Shown: in pieces, positions 36,707 through 45,138 of the stretch
Layout of the letters: the number at the start of each line of letters is the position of its first letter
Position numbering within the stretch: the stretch's first letter is position 1
Assembly (NCBI GenBank): GCA_900472925.1
Contig: UCJU01000006.1
Coordinates: 119,171-183,170 of the forward strand
Direction: 5' to 3'
DNA from: Hyphomicrobiales bacterium
Lineage (GTDB): Bacteria > Pseudomonadota > Alphaproteobacteria > Rhizobiales > Rhizobiaceae
DNA length: 64,000 nucleotides
Notes under the pieces: model-generated
Seen by the model: only the letters and a program-made list of their open reading frames with translations
What the model was told of the DNA's origin: nothing
Databases searched by the model: none
Program-made: the position numbers and the translations under genes

Positions 36707-37033
36707 ATGCGCAAGCGGGTAAAAGCGATGTTCTTGAGGAGCGACTTCGCCCAGATAAAAAGTGACAGTGAGTGGTTGGCACTGCAATCAATCGCAGCGG
36801 AGCTGTCAGCTCCAATCAAAGCGATTGTGGCAGCCGAACTGAAGCGTGGAAACATCATTGTAGATGTCGGAAAGGACTATCCGGATAAAGGATCGGTCCA
36901 CATCACATTGCGCGATAGGTTCGACGGTCGATACGAGTCTGAAGATGCTGTTTTCTCGGTGTGCGACGATCCGCACTACTGGCATGCGAATTACGTGACG
37001 AAAACCATTCCGCGACACCTCTTAATATGTTGA
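36707..37033 (+). CDS. Hypothetical 108-aa protein, unplaced
   Basis: I do not recognise the family. The protein reads MFLRSDFAQIKSDSEW, then a helical SIAAELSAPIKAIVAAEL segment and a beta-like half (GNIIVDVGKDYPDKGSVHITLRDRF, DAVFSVCDDPHYWHANYV). No signal or membrane segment. A second start at 36728 (ATG of MFLRSD) is plausible; neither has a strong ribosome binding site (AGCGGGTAAAAGCG precedes the second). Base composition is visibly less G+C-rich than thrS, hinting at acquisition. It begins 11 bases after the thrS terminator and is convergent with the next gene. Confidence 0.5.
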   Translation: MRKRVKAMFLRSDFAQIKSDSEWLALQSIAAELSAPIKAIVAAELKRGNIIVDVGKDYPDKGSVHITLRDRFDGRYESEDAVFSVCDDPHYWHANYVTKTIPRHLLIC

Positions 37034-37049
37034 GCGTGTTCGCGTCGCA

Positions 37050-38030
37050 CTACTCAAAATCGCCCATCGTATCTTCTGGGGCTTGATCCTTCATCAGAAC
37101 TTCGACGTCTGAGTCGCTACCAGCTGCCACTTTGAACGTGCGCTGGTAGACCTTGTCCTTGTTGCGGGCGATAGCAGTGTATTCACCATCGGCAAGGACC
37201 ATTGTCGAGAAGGCGCTGACGCTTTCGTTGACGATATCGCCAGAGCCCGTCAGCACCGACCATGCGGTATCGGCAATCGCTTCGCCGCCATGTTCGGACA
37301 CGAGTTTGAGCGTGACCTGTGCGGCATGGTGCTGCAGCGTTGCTTCCGTCAGCTTGCCCGCTTCCACCTGAATATCAGCCCGCACGACGGCGTTGATGCC
37401 GCCATATTCGGACACCACGTGGTAGGTGCCGGCATTGAGACGAATGATCGTGTTGGGTTTGACATCAGACATCACCAGTCGGCGTTCGCCATCTTCCTGT
37501 GTGTCGGAAGAGTAGACCGAAAACTTCAGCTGGTTTGGGGAAATGCGTTTGTCAGTCCCCGTCACTGCGTTCAAGACGAAGCCACCGGCATCGAGGATGA
37601 GGACTTGCTTTTCGATCTTGCCGCTGGTGGGAATGTTGAGCTTCTTTGTTACGCCTGCGCGTCCGAAGGACACGTTGACGAAATAGTCGCCGGGAGACAG
37701 GTGGAACTCTGCGGAGCCGCCATCGGAACTTGCCAGCATCGGCAACTTTCCATCAGGGCCGGGCATAGGGCTGAAGATGCGCCAGGCAAGTCCCTCCATC
37801 ATCGGCTGGCCGTCATTGGTCAGCTTCGCCTCCATGACGATGTCGCGCGACGTTGTTTTTTCTGTCTCCGGCATAGACGGCGCGGTGAAGGCGTTCAGCT
37901 TCGGCATTTTCGGCGCGCCGCCAAGCTGTTTGAAGTCCTTGAAAGCATCCTGAGAGAAAGCGTTGCCATGCGCAAGCGCGACCGATACGAGCGCCGTGAA
38001 AAGGCCTGCCGCGATTTTGATGGACGTCAT
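37050..38030 (-). CDS. Secreted protein with three internal beta-type repeats
   Basis: 326 aa with a Sec signal ([20 protein letters not shown], cleavage near residue 27) and then a Pro/Lys-rich linker. Three repeat units follow, each with a W/F-strand (AWRIFSP 82, KFSVYSS 169, AWSVLTG 256) and a later LxxGxYxV-type strand ([13 protein letters not shown] 111, [13 protein letters not shown] 198, [13 protein letters not shown] 279). This suggests three tandem beta-sandwich modules. Acidic C-terminus PEDTMGDFE. The family resembles hypothetical periplasmic proteins of Rhizobiales; function unknown. The start at MTSIKIAAG was chosen for the signal peptide. Confidence 0.75.
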   Translation of the reverse strand: MTSIKIAAGLFTALVSVALAHGNAFSQDAFKDFKQLGGAPKMPKLNAFTAPSMPETEKTTSRDIVMEAKLTNDGQPMMEGLAWRIFSPMPGPDGKLPMLASSDGGSAEFHLSPGDYFVNVSFGRAGVTKKLNIPTSGKIEKQVLILDAGGFVLNAVTGTDKRISPNQLKFSVYSSDTQEDGERRLVMSDVKPNTIIRLNAGTYHVVSEYGGINAVVRADIQVEAGKLTEATLQHHAAQVTLKLVSEHGGEAIADTAWSVLTGSGDIVNESVSAFSTMVLADGEYTAIARNKDKVYQRTFKVAAGSDSDVEVLMKDQAPEDTMGDFE

Positions 38031-38139
38031 TTTACTCAACCGGATTGACTTCTTCTTTTTCTGGCACCACTTCAAGCCCAACCCGGTGGCGATTTCAAGG
38101 CCCTTAATTTCATATGTACGAGAATGGAACGGTTCTGAG

Positions 38140-38721
38140 ATGAAAGATAATATTACCCTCCTCGACTACCTGAAGGTCCGCCGCTCCACTCCCGCGCTGC
38201 AACTTTCGGAGCCAGGGCCAGACCGGGCTGAACTCGAAGATATCCTGCGTCTCACAGTGCGCGTTCCCGACCATGGAAAGCTCGCGCCGTGGCGCTTCAT
38301 CGTCTATCGCGGTGAGGAGCGCAAGCGGCTGGGCGAGGCGGCACTTAAGCTTTCGCTGCAAAAGACACCGGACATGGGAGCTGATCAGCAGGAGGTGGAG
38401 CGCACCCGCTTTACCCGCGCGCCGGTCGTCATTGCAGTGGTCAGCACAGCCGCGCCGCATGCCAAAATTCCCGAGTGGGAACAGATCATGTCGGCGGGTG
38501 CTGTCTGCCTCAACATGCTGATGGCCGCAAATGCGTATGGTTACGCCGCCAACTGGCTGTCGGAATGGGTCTCGTTCGATGAGGATATCTGGCCGGAACT
38601 GGGCGTAAAAACCGGCGAGAAGATTGCGGGCTTCATCCATATCGGGTCCACGACATTTCCTCCTATCGAGCGGCCGCGTCCCGAACTTGCCGATGTCGTG
38701 ACATGGGTGGGTGGCGATTGA
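38140..38721 (+). CDS. Nitroreductase family protein
   Basis: 193 aa. FMN-binding nitroreductase fold of the YdjA-like short type: [25 protein letters not shown] (residues 11-35), [21 protein letters not shown] (43-63), and the C-terminal [14 protein letters not shown] and [23 protein letters not shown]. Members reduce nitro groups or quinones with NAD(P)H; the physiological substrate is unknown. The start [11 protein letters not shown] was chosen because the upstream frame belongs to the divergent gene's promoter region. Its stop overlaps the next start (TGATG), so it is coupled to the flavin reductase-like gene. Confidence 0.87.
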   Translation: MKDNITLLDYLKVRRSTPALQLSEPGPDRAELEDILRLTVRVPDHGKLAPWRFIVYRGEERKRLGEAALKLSLQKTPDMGADQQEVERTRFTRAPVVIAVVSTAAPHAKIPEWEQIMSAGAVCLNMLMAANAYGYAANWLSEWVSFDEDIWPELGVKTGEKIAGFIHIGSTTFPPIERPRPELADVVTWVGGD

Positions 38722-39329
38722 TGTTCTACACCACCGATACCAACCGTCACGGTCTGTCTCACGACCCGTTCAAGGCAATCGTTTCCCCGCGTCCCATTGG
38801 CTGGATCGGATCCAAGGGTAGGGACGGTTCGATTAATCTGGCGCCCTATTCGTTTTTCAATGCGGTCTCGGATACGCCGAAACTGATCATGTTTTCGTCC
38901 AGCGGCCACAAACACAGTGTGCGCAATGTTGAGGAAAGCGGTGTCTTCACGGCAAATCTCGTCAGCCGCAATCTTGTCGAGCAAATGAACGCATCGTCGG
39001 CTCCCGTCGAATATGGCGTCAATGAATTTGAGATTGCCGGGCTCACTCCAAGGCAGGGTGAACTGGTTGATGCGCCGTATGTCGCGGAGGCCTTTGCGGC
39101 GCTGGAATGCCGTGTGACGCAAATCCTGCGCCCCGTCGATATCGACGGAAAGCCAGCAGAGACATGGATGGTTTTCGGGCAGGTTGTCGGCGTTCATATC
39201 GATGAGGCCGTGATTGAAAACGGGCGCATAGACATGGGCCGCGCAAGTCCTGTGGCGCGCATGGGCTACTTGGATTATTGCGATGGCGGCGCCGACGTTT
39301 TTCAACTCGCTCGACCCGGAACACGCTGA
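38721..39329 (+). CDS. Flavin reductase-like FMN-binding protein
   Basis: 202 aa of the flavin-reductase domain family. Family segments: HDPFKAIVSPRPIGWIGSKGRDGSINLAPYSFFNAVSDTPKLIMFSS (residues 15-61) and ESGVFTANLVSRNLVEQMNASS. The protein binds FMN non-covalently; members supply reduced flavin or act as pyridoxamine-oxidase-like enzymes. It starts at the ATG overlapping the nitroreductase stop, implying a two-gene flavoprotein operon. The C-terminus GADVFQLARPGTR is family-typical. Confidence 0.85.
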   Translation: MFYTTDTNRHGLSHDPFKAIVSPRPIGWIGSKGRDGSINLAPYSFFNAVSDTPKLIMFSSSGHKHSVRNVEESGVFTANLVSRNLVEQMNASSAPVEYGVNEFEIAGLTPRQGELVDAPYVAEAFAALECRVTQILRPVDIDGKPAETWMVFGQVVGVHIDEAVIENGRIDMGRASPVARMGYLDYCDGGADVFQLARPGTR

Positions 39330-39476
39330 TCGCGATTATGTCCACTGCGTTAAGAGATATGGTGAACCAAACGTAAACCTTTTGCTCCTAGTGTCGGCTT
39401 CAGTTGGCAGAGTCCAGATTCGTGTTCGAATCGATTCCGCTGAAACAGTCGGCATTGTCTGTTGGTGGGGCGCAGG

Positions 39477-40613
39477 GTGATCGTAAAAGCATTTTTTCGT
39501 TGGTCTGAGAAAGCCCGGTCGACCGATCGCTCGAAGGCCGCCGCAACTCTGGCCAAAGCCTATCTGCAATCCTCCTTGCCGCAAGATCGATACGACAGCG
39601 CGCACGACGCGATGACCTATCTCTTGGATGACCCATCTCCAAAGGTGCGGCTCGCTCTTGCCGATGCCCTTGCCTATTCCGACGACGCGCCGCGACACAT
39701 CATCTTTTCGCTGGCGCAGGATCAGCCCGAAATCGCCTGTGTCGTCCTCATCCATTCACCGGTGCTGCGGGATACCGATCTGGTCGATCTCATTGGTAAC
39801 GGCACACCAATGACGCGTGCAATGATCGCAGCGAGACCGTTTCTCGAGGCTGGTGCCTGCGCGGCTCTCGGGGAAATCGGTGAGATTCTGGAGATTTCCG
39901 TTCTCCTGGAAAATCGCAGCGCCGCCATCACGCCATTCACATTGCGCCGCATCGCCGATCGCCACGCGACGGACGCCGAAATCAGAGATCTCTTGCTTCA
40001 CCGAGACGATTTGCCTGCGGATGTGCGATACGCAATCGTCGGTCACATCGGCGCGGCATTGGCAGCGTCGGATCTGGTCTGCTATGCCATGACACCCAAC
40101 CGTGCGCTCGGCGTCATTCGAGATGCCTCAGAGACGGCGACGGTCCTGATTGCAGGCGACGTTACGGGCGACGCGATGCCCATCCTAGTGGAGCATTTGC
40201 GGGTTGGCGGCGATTTGACGCCAGCGTTTTTGATGAACACCCTGTGCTCCGGCAAGCTGGATTTCTTCGCGCAGGCCGTTTCCAATCTGTCGGGGCTGGA
40301 GCAGCAGCAGGTCCGCTCCATTCTCGCCACCGGACGTCACCATGCGCTGAAGGCACTGTTTCATTCCATCGGTCTTTTCGGCGCTGTGCTGGATATTTTC
40401 ATGGAGGCGACGCAGCTGTGGCGCAACGCTTCAGACGGCCCCTACGTCAACCCCGTCGCAGAAATGTCGTCAGGGTTGCTGGCCAAGTTTTCGCATATCG
40501 ATGGCGACGCAACGATGCGCGAACTTCTTCATATGGTCGAGAAACTGCAGATCGCCCAGCAGCGGCAACGTGCCCGTTCTCTTGCAATCGATCTGGTGGC
40601 AGAGGCCGCGTGA
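39477..40613 (+). CDS. DUF2336 domain-containing protein
   Basis: About 378 aa from a GTG start (VIVKAFFRWSEKARSTDRSKAAATLAKAYL); in-frame starts at 39462 and 39465 are possible and no ribosome binding site settles it. The protein is all alpha-helical, with HEAT-like short repeats such as DDPSPKVRLALADALAYSDDAPRHIIFSLAQDQPEIA (residues 48-84). DUF2336 proteins occur in alphaproteobacteria, often with sensor or flagellar/stress genes, and have no proven function. About 150 bases without a gene separate it from the flavin reductase. Confidence 0.75.
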   Translation: MIVKAFFRWSEKARSTDRSKAAATLAKAYLQSSLPQDRYDSAHDAMTYLLDDPSPKVRLALADALAYSDDAPRHIIFSLAQDQPEIACVVLIHSPVLRDTDLVDLIGNGTPMTRAMIAARPFLEAGACAALGEIGEILEISVLLENRSAAITPFTLRRIADRHATDAEIRDLLLHRDDLPADVRYAIVGHIGAALAASDLVCYAMTPNRALGVIRDASETATVLIAGDVTGDAMPILVEHLRVGGDLTPAFLMNTLCSGKLDFFAQAVSNLSGLEQQQVRSILATGRHHALKALFHSIGLFGAVLDIFMEATQLWRNASDGPYVNPVAEMSSGLLAKFSHIDGDATMRELLHMVEKLQIAQQRQRARSLAIDLVAEAA

Positions 40614-40616
40614 GCC

Positions 40617-41027
40617 CTACTTGCTGAACCGGCGGGCAATCCACGAATAACTGTCTTCCACCATGCGTACCGGCTTGCCCAACACTTCCTTCACACCTTC
40701 CGTGGACGGCAGGATTTTGCGAACGCGGCCAATAGCGCGTTGCGTCAGGCTTTGCTCTTCCTGTGGTGCGAGTGCTGGCGCAACGTCTGGCGTGTCAGGC
40801 GAATCGGCCTTGGCCGTTGCCGTTGCGTCCTTGGGTGCGTCGGGCGTCTGGCACACGGCAACAACGACGGGATAAGAGGCGTTGGCGAAATTCCCCAGCT
40901 GCTTTTCCGAGTCGGCGTCGCACAGTTCGATGCTTGTCCATCGTTGCTGAAGCGTGGCGATGTGCTGGCAATCCGTCGCGCTGTCATCGCAGCCGAGGAT
41001 GGTCATCAAAACAAACGCTGTTCTCAT
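40617..41027 (-). CDS. Hypothetical exported 136-aa protein
   Basis: A short hydrophobic start (MRTAFVLMTILG) may be a signal sequence, followed by conserved-looking DDSATDCQHIATLQQRWTSIELCDAD (residues 14-39) with two cysteines and a third Cys in VVVAVCQTPD. A disordered Ala/Asp/Pro-rich middle (residues 62-92) leads to a basic helical end (RAIGRVRKILPS, SWIARRFSK). It is convergent with the DUF2336 gene (3 bases apart) and divergent from the GNAT gene. I do not recognise a characterised family; periplasmic location is inferred. Confidence 0.65.
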   Translation of the reverse strand: MRTAFVLMTILGCDDSATDCQHIATLQQRWTSIELCDADSEKQLGNFANASYPVVVAVCQTPDAPKDATATAKADSPDTPDVAPALAPQEEQSLTQRAIGRVRKILPSTEGVKEVLGKPVRMVEDSYSWIARRFSK

Positions 41028-41144
41028 TGTCGCTCTGTTGCCTCTAACAGGAGAGATGTCTTACAAACGGCGATGATCTAGCGGAATTGCAGTCTTATTG
41101 CGACCTTGCGCTTCGCATTCACAGAAATAATAAACGGAAATTGC

Positions 41145-41600
41145 ATGTCAGTCGAAATCAAACTCGAGCCTCCACGTCAGCCGGAAATTCTGCGCCTCAT
41201 GGATATGTCGAACGCCTATATGGCCTCGCTCTATCCGGCGGAAAGCAACCACATGGTCGATATCGAGGCGCTGGAAAAGCCGACCGCATCGTTCTTCGTG
41301 GCGCGCAATGAGGGGCAGATCGTTGGTTGTTGTGCATTGGTGGAGGCCGGGGATGGCACTGCGGAAATAAAACGTATGTTCGTTGATCCGCAGGCGCGCG
41401 GCCTCAGCATAGGAAAGCTGATGATGCAGGCGCTTATCTCCCGCGGGCAAGGCCGTGGACTATCCGCCATTCGGCTGGAAACAGGCATCAGTCAACCGGA
41501 AGCGATCGGGCTTTACCGCAAGTCTGGCTTTGTAGAAATCGAGGCGTTTCCGCCCTATAATCCCGATCCGCTCAGCATGTTCATGGAATTGAAACTCTAA
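41145..41600 (+). CDS. GNAT family N-acetyltransferase
   Basis: 151 aa. The GNAT fold is seen from ASFFVARNEGQIVGCCALVEAGDGTAEIKRMFVDPQARGLSIGKLMMQALISRGQ (residues 51-105); the acetyl-CoA loop is QARGLSIGK, matching the Q/RxxGxG/A pattern, and LYRKSGFVEIEAFPPYNPDPLSMFMEL closes the domain. The acyl acceptor is unknown. Start MSVEIKLEP follows AAACGGAAATTGC; the open frame reaches 41106 without support. Confidence 0.85.
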   Translation: MSVEIKLEPPRQPEILRLMDMSNAYMASLYPAESNHMVDIEALEKPTASFFVARNEGQIVGCCALVEAGDGTAEIKRMFVDPQARGLSIGKLMMQALISRGQGRGLSAIRLETGISQPEAIGLYRKSGFVEIEAFPPYNPDPLSMFMELKL

Positions 41601-41609
41601 AATCGCTGG

Positions 41610-42803
41610 CTAGATCGCCGTCTTTCTCAGCGGCGGAGGTTCATCGATCTCCACCGGAGCCTCGATCATTTCCACTTCAATCGCGGAAATTTCGACTTCT
41701 CTGACCCATTCCCTCCACACCGCAACCAGCAGCGCCATCAGAACCGGGCCAATGAACAAGCCGAGGAAACCCATAGTTTTGACGCCGCCGACAAGACCGA
41801 AGAAGGTCGGCAGGAAGGGCAGCTTGATGGGGCCGCCAACAAGGCGCGGGCGGATGGTTTTATCGACGATGAAGAGCTCTATAGCGCCCCAGGCGAACAG
41901 CGCGATACCGGCCGTGGCCGAGCCGCTGGCAACAAGGTAGACGGAGACCAGAGTGAAAGACAGCGGCGCGCCACCCGGAACGAGTGCCATCACGCCGGTT
42001 AAAACGCCAAGCGTGACGGGTGAGGGGACGCCGGCAATCCAGTAGGCGATGCCAAGGATTATGCCTTCACCGATGGCGATCAACGTCATGCCCGTGACTG
42101 TGGAGCTGATGGTTGCCGGAACGACGCGGGATATGCGCTCCCAGCGCGTCGGCAGGATCCGTTCGCCGACCAGATCGATCTGGCGTGCGAAGCTGACGCC
42201 ATTGCGGTAAACGAAAAACAGCGCGATCAGCATGAAAAGCAGGGTCAGTATGAGATGGAAGGCACCATTTCCAGCCGCCACGATGGCGCGATAGATGTTG
42301 CCGATATTGGCGCCGCTGACGAGTTGAATGACTTCTCCGATGGCGCCAGGGGTGCCGACATAACGGACCCATTGTTCGCTCATCCACACGCCGACGCCGG
42401 GCAGACCGGCAATCCAGGCCGGCACTGGCGCACCGGTTTTGTTGACCTCTACGGCCCAGCCGAACCACTCGCGGACTTCGCTTGCCGTATAGGAGGCAGC
42501 GATGAAGATGGGAACGATCAGGAATGCGATGATGAGGAGCAGAGCAATGGTGGCTCCGACGGTCGTGTTGCCGCCGACGCGGCGCAGAAGCTCACGATAG
42601 ACTGGCCAGCTGGCGAAGCCGATGACGAGTGCGGCCAGAACCGGCACAAGAAAGCCGTAGAAGAAATAGATGCCTGCTGCGACAATCATCAGCAGGAGCC
42701 AGCGGGCTGCGGAAATCGAAGGCACGAGCGCAGTGCGCGAATGGGAAGCCGGACCAAGCCACCTCGGCTCTACGCTTTTTCTATGATGGTCGATTTTCGT
42801 CAA
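41610..42803 (-). CDS. AI-2E family transporter (PerM/UPF0118)
   Basis: 397 aa with about eight membrane helices: three near residues 30-105 (RWLLLMIVAAGIYFFYGFLVPVLAALVIGFASW), a long soluble loop (110-200), then five from about 205 to 365 ending GFLGLFIGPVLMALLVAVW. The conserved GMTLIAIGEGIILGIAYWIAGVP and FGLVGGVKTMGFLGLFIGP stretches are family hallmarks. Substrates vary, and AI-2 export is proven only for a few. The start is TTG supported by GGGAG 10 bases upstream. The C-terminus is acidic and proline-rich. Confidence 0.87.
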   Translation of the reverse strand: MTKIDHHRKSVEPRWLGPASHSRTALVPSISAARWLLLMIVAAGIYFFYGFLVPVLAALVIGFASWPVYRELLRRVGGNTTVGATIALLLIIAFLIVPIFIAASYTASEVREWFGWAVEVNKTGAPVPAWIAGLPGVGVWMSEQWVRYVGTPGAIGEVIQLVSGANIGNIYRAIVAAGNGAFHLILTLLFMLIALFFVYRNGVSFARQIDLVGERILPTRWERISRVVPATISSTVTGMTLIAIGEGIILGIAYWIAGVPSPVTLGVLTGVMALVPGGAPLSFTLVSVYLVASGSATAGIALFAWGAIELFIVDKTIRPRLVGGPIKLPFLPTFFGLVGGVKTMGFLGLFIGPVLMALLVAVWREWVREVEISAIEVEMIEAPVEIDEPPPLRKTAI

Positions 42804-42976
42804 AACGGCGTCTCTCCCGCATGCCCCGAATGGATTTTAGTCTGTCATCATTTAATGGACATTTGACAACATATTCCATCACCATTTCGTTTTTATAGTG
42901 TTCGGTTGTGTCATTGGCACATTTTCTTAAAAATAATTCAATGTGCCTTGGCCACCCAGAACAAATATGACAGTTG

Positions 42977-43007
42977 AAAGCTGCGTTTACAAATTTACGG
43001 CAGCTTT
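42977..43007 (+). other. Stem-loop in front of the ABC exporter gene
   Basis: AAAGCTGC (42977-42984) pairs perfectly with GCAGCTTT (43000-43007), with GT/AC able to extend inward. It ends 20 bases before the ATG at 43028. The surrounding gap 42804-43027 is AT-rich and must contain both divergent promoters. Confidence 0.45.
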
Positions 43008-43027
43008 ACGCCGTTACGGACATCAAC

Positions 43028-44755
43028 ATGCTTCGCCGTTTCTTCTCCTATTATCGCCCCTACAGGGGTCTGTTCATGCTCGATTTCTCCTGCGCCGTGT
43101 TGTCGGGCCTGCTGGAACTCGGTTTTCCCATGGCGGTCAAAGTGTTCGTGGATGTGCTGATGCCGGCGGGCGATTGGCGGCTCATCATCATGGCCTCTAT
43201 CGGCCTTCTGGTGATCTATGTCCTCAATACCGGACTGATGGCGACGGTCACCTATTGGGGACATATGCTGGGTATCAACATAGAGACCGATATGCGCAGG
43301 CATGCGTTCGACCATCTGCAGAAGCTTTCCTTCCGGTTCTTCGATAATCAGAAAACCGGCCATCTGGTCGGCCGTCTGACCAAGGATCTCGAAGAAATAG
43401 GCGAGGTGGCGCACCACGGGCCCGAAGACCTTTTCATTGCCGTCATGACGTTCATCGGTGCGTTTCTGCTGATGTTGTCGGTCAACGTGCCGCTGGCGCT
43501 CATCACTGCTGCTGTCGTGCCGGTGACGGCATGGGTGACAAGCCGTTACGGCGGACGCATGACCAACAATTTTCGAGCGCTTTACGGCCGCGTCGGCGCT
43601 TTCAACGCCCGTATCGAGGAAAATGTCGGCGGGATGCGTGTTGTCCAGGCGTTTGCGAATGAAGACCATGAGCGGACGCTGTTTGACAAGGACAATCAGA
43701 ACTATCGCCAGACCAAGCTCGCCGCCTACAAGATCATGGCTGCCAGCACATCCTTGAGCTACATGAGCATGCGTTTCACCCAGATGATCATCATGATCTG
43801 CGGCGCCTGGTTCGTTCTGACCGGTGATCTCACGAGTGGCGGCTTCATTGGCTTTTTGTTGCTGGTCAATGTCTTCTTTCGTCCAGTGGAGAAGATCAAC
43901 TCTGTCATCGAAACCTACCCCAAGGGCATTGCTGGTTTTCGTCGCTTTACCGAACTGATCGATACCGATCCTGATATTGCCGATGCGCCCGATGCCATCG
44001 AGGCACCGGCTTTGCGTGGCGAAATATCCTACGAGTCCGTCAGTTTCGGTTACAGCGATGGAAAGCAGGTTCTGCGCAATATCGACCTTACCATCACCGC
44101 GGGTGAAACGGTCGCCTTCGTCGGACCATCCGGTGCGGGCAAGACGACTCTATGTTCGCTGCTACCGCGTTTTTATGAGGTGACGGGCGGCGCGATCCGT
44201 ATCGACGGCATCGATATCAGGCAGATGAAACTGGCATCCCTCCGCAGTCAGATCGGCATCGTACAGCAGGACGTCTTTCTGTTTGGCGGCACTATTCGTG
44301 AAAATATCGAGTATGGGCGTCTAGGTGCCGATGAAGCGGATATCTGGGAGGCAGCCCGTCGCGCCCGGCTGGACACCGTTATCAGAGATATGCCGGAAGG
44401 TATGGAAACGGTGATCGGTGAGCGGGGCGTGAAGCTTTCGGGCGGTCAGAAGCAGCGCATGGCCATTGCCCGCATGTTTTTGAAGAACCCACCGATCCTC
44501 ATTCTCGATGAGGCGACATCTGCTCTCGATACGGAAACGGAAAGAGCCATTCAGCAGTCTCTTGCAGAACTCGCCAAGGGCCGTACGACACTTGTCATCG
44601 CCCATAGACTGGCAACGATCCGCGATGCGTCGCGTATCGTTGTGGTGGACGCCAGCGGCATCGTCGAAACCGGCGATCATCAGGCACTTCTAGCCAAAAA
44701 GGGTCCCTACAGTCGGCTTTATGAGGCTCAGTTCGGCGCTCAGCTCTCGGATTGA
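43028..44755 (+). CDS. ABC exporter, fused membrane and ATPase domains
   Basis: 575 aa half-transporter. The type-1 membrane domain (about residues 1-310) begins MLRRFFSYYRPYRGLFMLDF and has six helices; the ATPase follows with Walker A GPSGAGKTT near residue 366, Q-loop GIVQQDVFLFGG, signature LSGGQKQRMAIAR, Walker B ILILDEATSALD and IAHRLAT H-loop. It is closest to MsbA/multidrug-type exporters and should act as a homodimer; the substrate is not deducible. The start at 43028 fits the family; the frame is open from a TTG at 42974, which would translate the stem-loop. Confidence 0.9.
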   Translation: MLRRFFSYYRPYRGLFMLDFSCAVLSGLLELGFPMAVKVFVDVLMPAGDWRLIIMASIGLLVIYVLNTGLMATVTYWGHMLGINIETDMRRHAFDHLQKLSFRFFDNQKTGHLVGRLTKDLEEIGEVAHHGPEDLFIAVMTFIGAFLLMLSVNVPLALITAAVVPVTAWVTSRYGGRMTNNFRALYGRVGAFNARIEENVGGMRVVQAFANEDHERTLFDKDNQNYRQTKLAAYKIMAASTSLSYMSMRFTQMIIMICGAWFVLTGDLTSGGFIGFLLLVNVFFRPVEKINSVIETYPKGIAGFRRFTELIDTDPDIADAPDAIEAPALRGEISYESVSFGYSDGKQVLRNIDLTITAGETVAFVGPSGAGKTTLCSLLPRFYEVTGGAIRIDGIDIRQMKLASLRSQIGIVQQDVFLFGGTIRENIEYGRLGADEADIWEAARRARLDTVIRDMPEGMETVIGERGVKLSGGQKQRMAIARMFLKNPPILILDEATSALDTETERAIQQSLAELAKGRTTLVIAHRLATIRDASRIVVVDASGIVETGDHQALLAKKGPYSRLYEAQFGAQLSD

Positions 44756-44765
44756 TCCGAGCCAG

Positions 44766-44999
44766 TTATTGCTGGGCGGGAGTATCTATCGTCGGGTTTT
44801 CCTGTGGTTTCCCCGGATGCGAGGTGACCAGATAAGTGACTGCGACGGCACAGGCTGCGACGATCAGAACGACGATGATCAGGATCGTGAATGTCCACGG
44901 GCTGGATTTGCGACGCGACCACACGACCCTTTTGCCTTTCAGGCGATCCTTGTTTTTATCATTGTGATATTCAGGCCCGAGATTTTCGGTATTGGACAT
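44766..44999 (-). CDS. Small single-span membrane protein, 77 aa
   Basis: A polar, basic N-terminus (GPEYHNDKNKDRLKGKRVVWSRRKSS) precedes one hydrophobic helix (FTILIIVVLIVAACAVAVTYLV, residues 37-58) and a Pro/Thr tail (HPGKPQENPTIDTPAQQ), so it likely sits with the tail in the periplasm. GGGGGATGG before the ATG is a strong ribosome binding site. I do not recognise a family. It is convergent with the ABC exporter gene and divergent from the kinase gene. Confidence 0.7.
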   Translation of the reverse strand: MSNTENLGPEYHNDKNKDRLKGKRVVWSRRKSSPWTFTILIIVVLIVAACAVAVTYLVTSHPGKPQENPTIDTPAQQ

Positions 45000-45138
45000 G
45001 CCATCCCCCGTTTTCCAAATCTTGTTTTACGGCAACGCACAGGCGGTACAGAAGTTCATTTGGATGGCTTGCCCTGCCGGATCGTGCGGGCCATGGTGGC
45101 GCAGAGACGCCGATGTGACGGCATGATGGAGGACCAAC

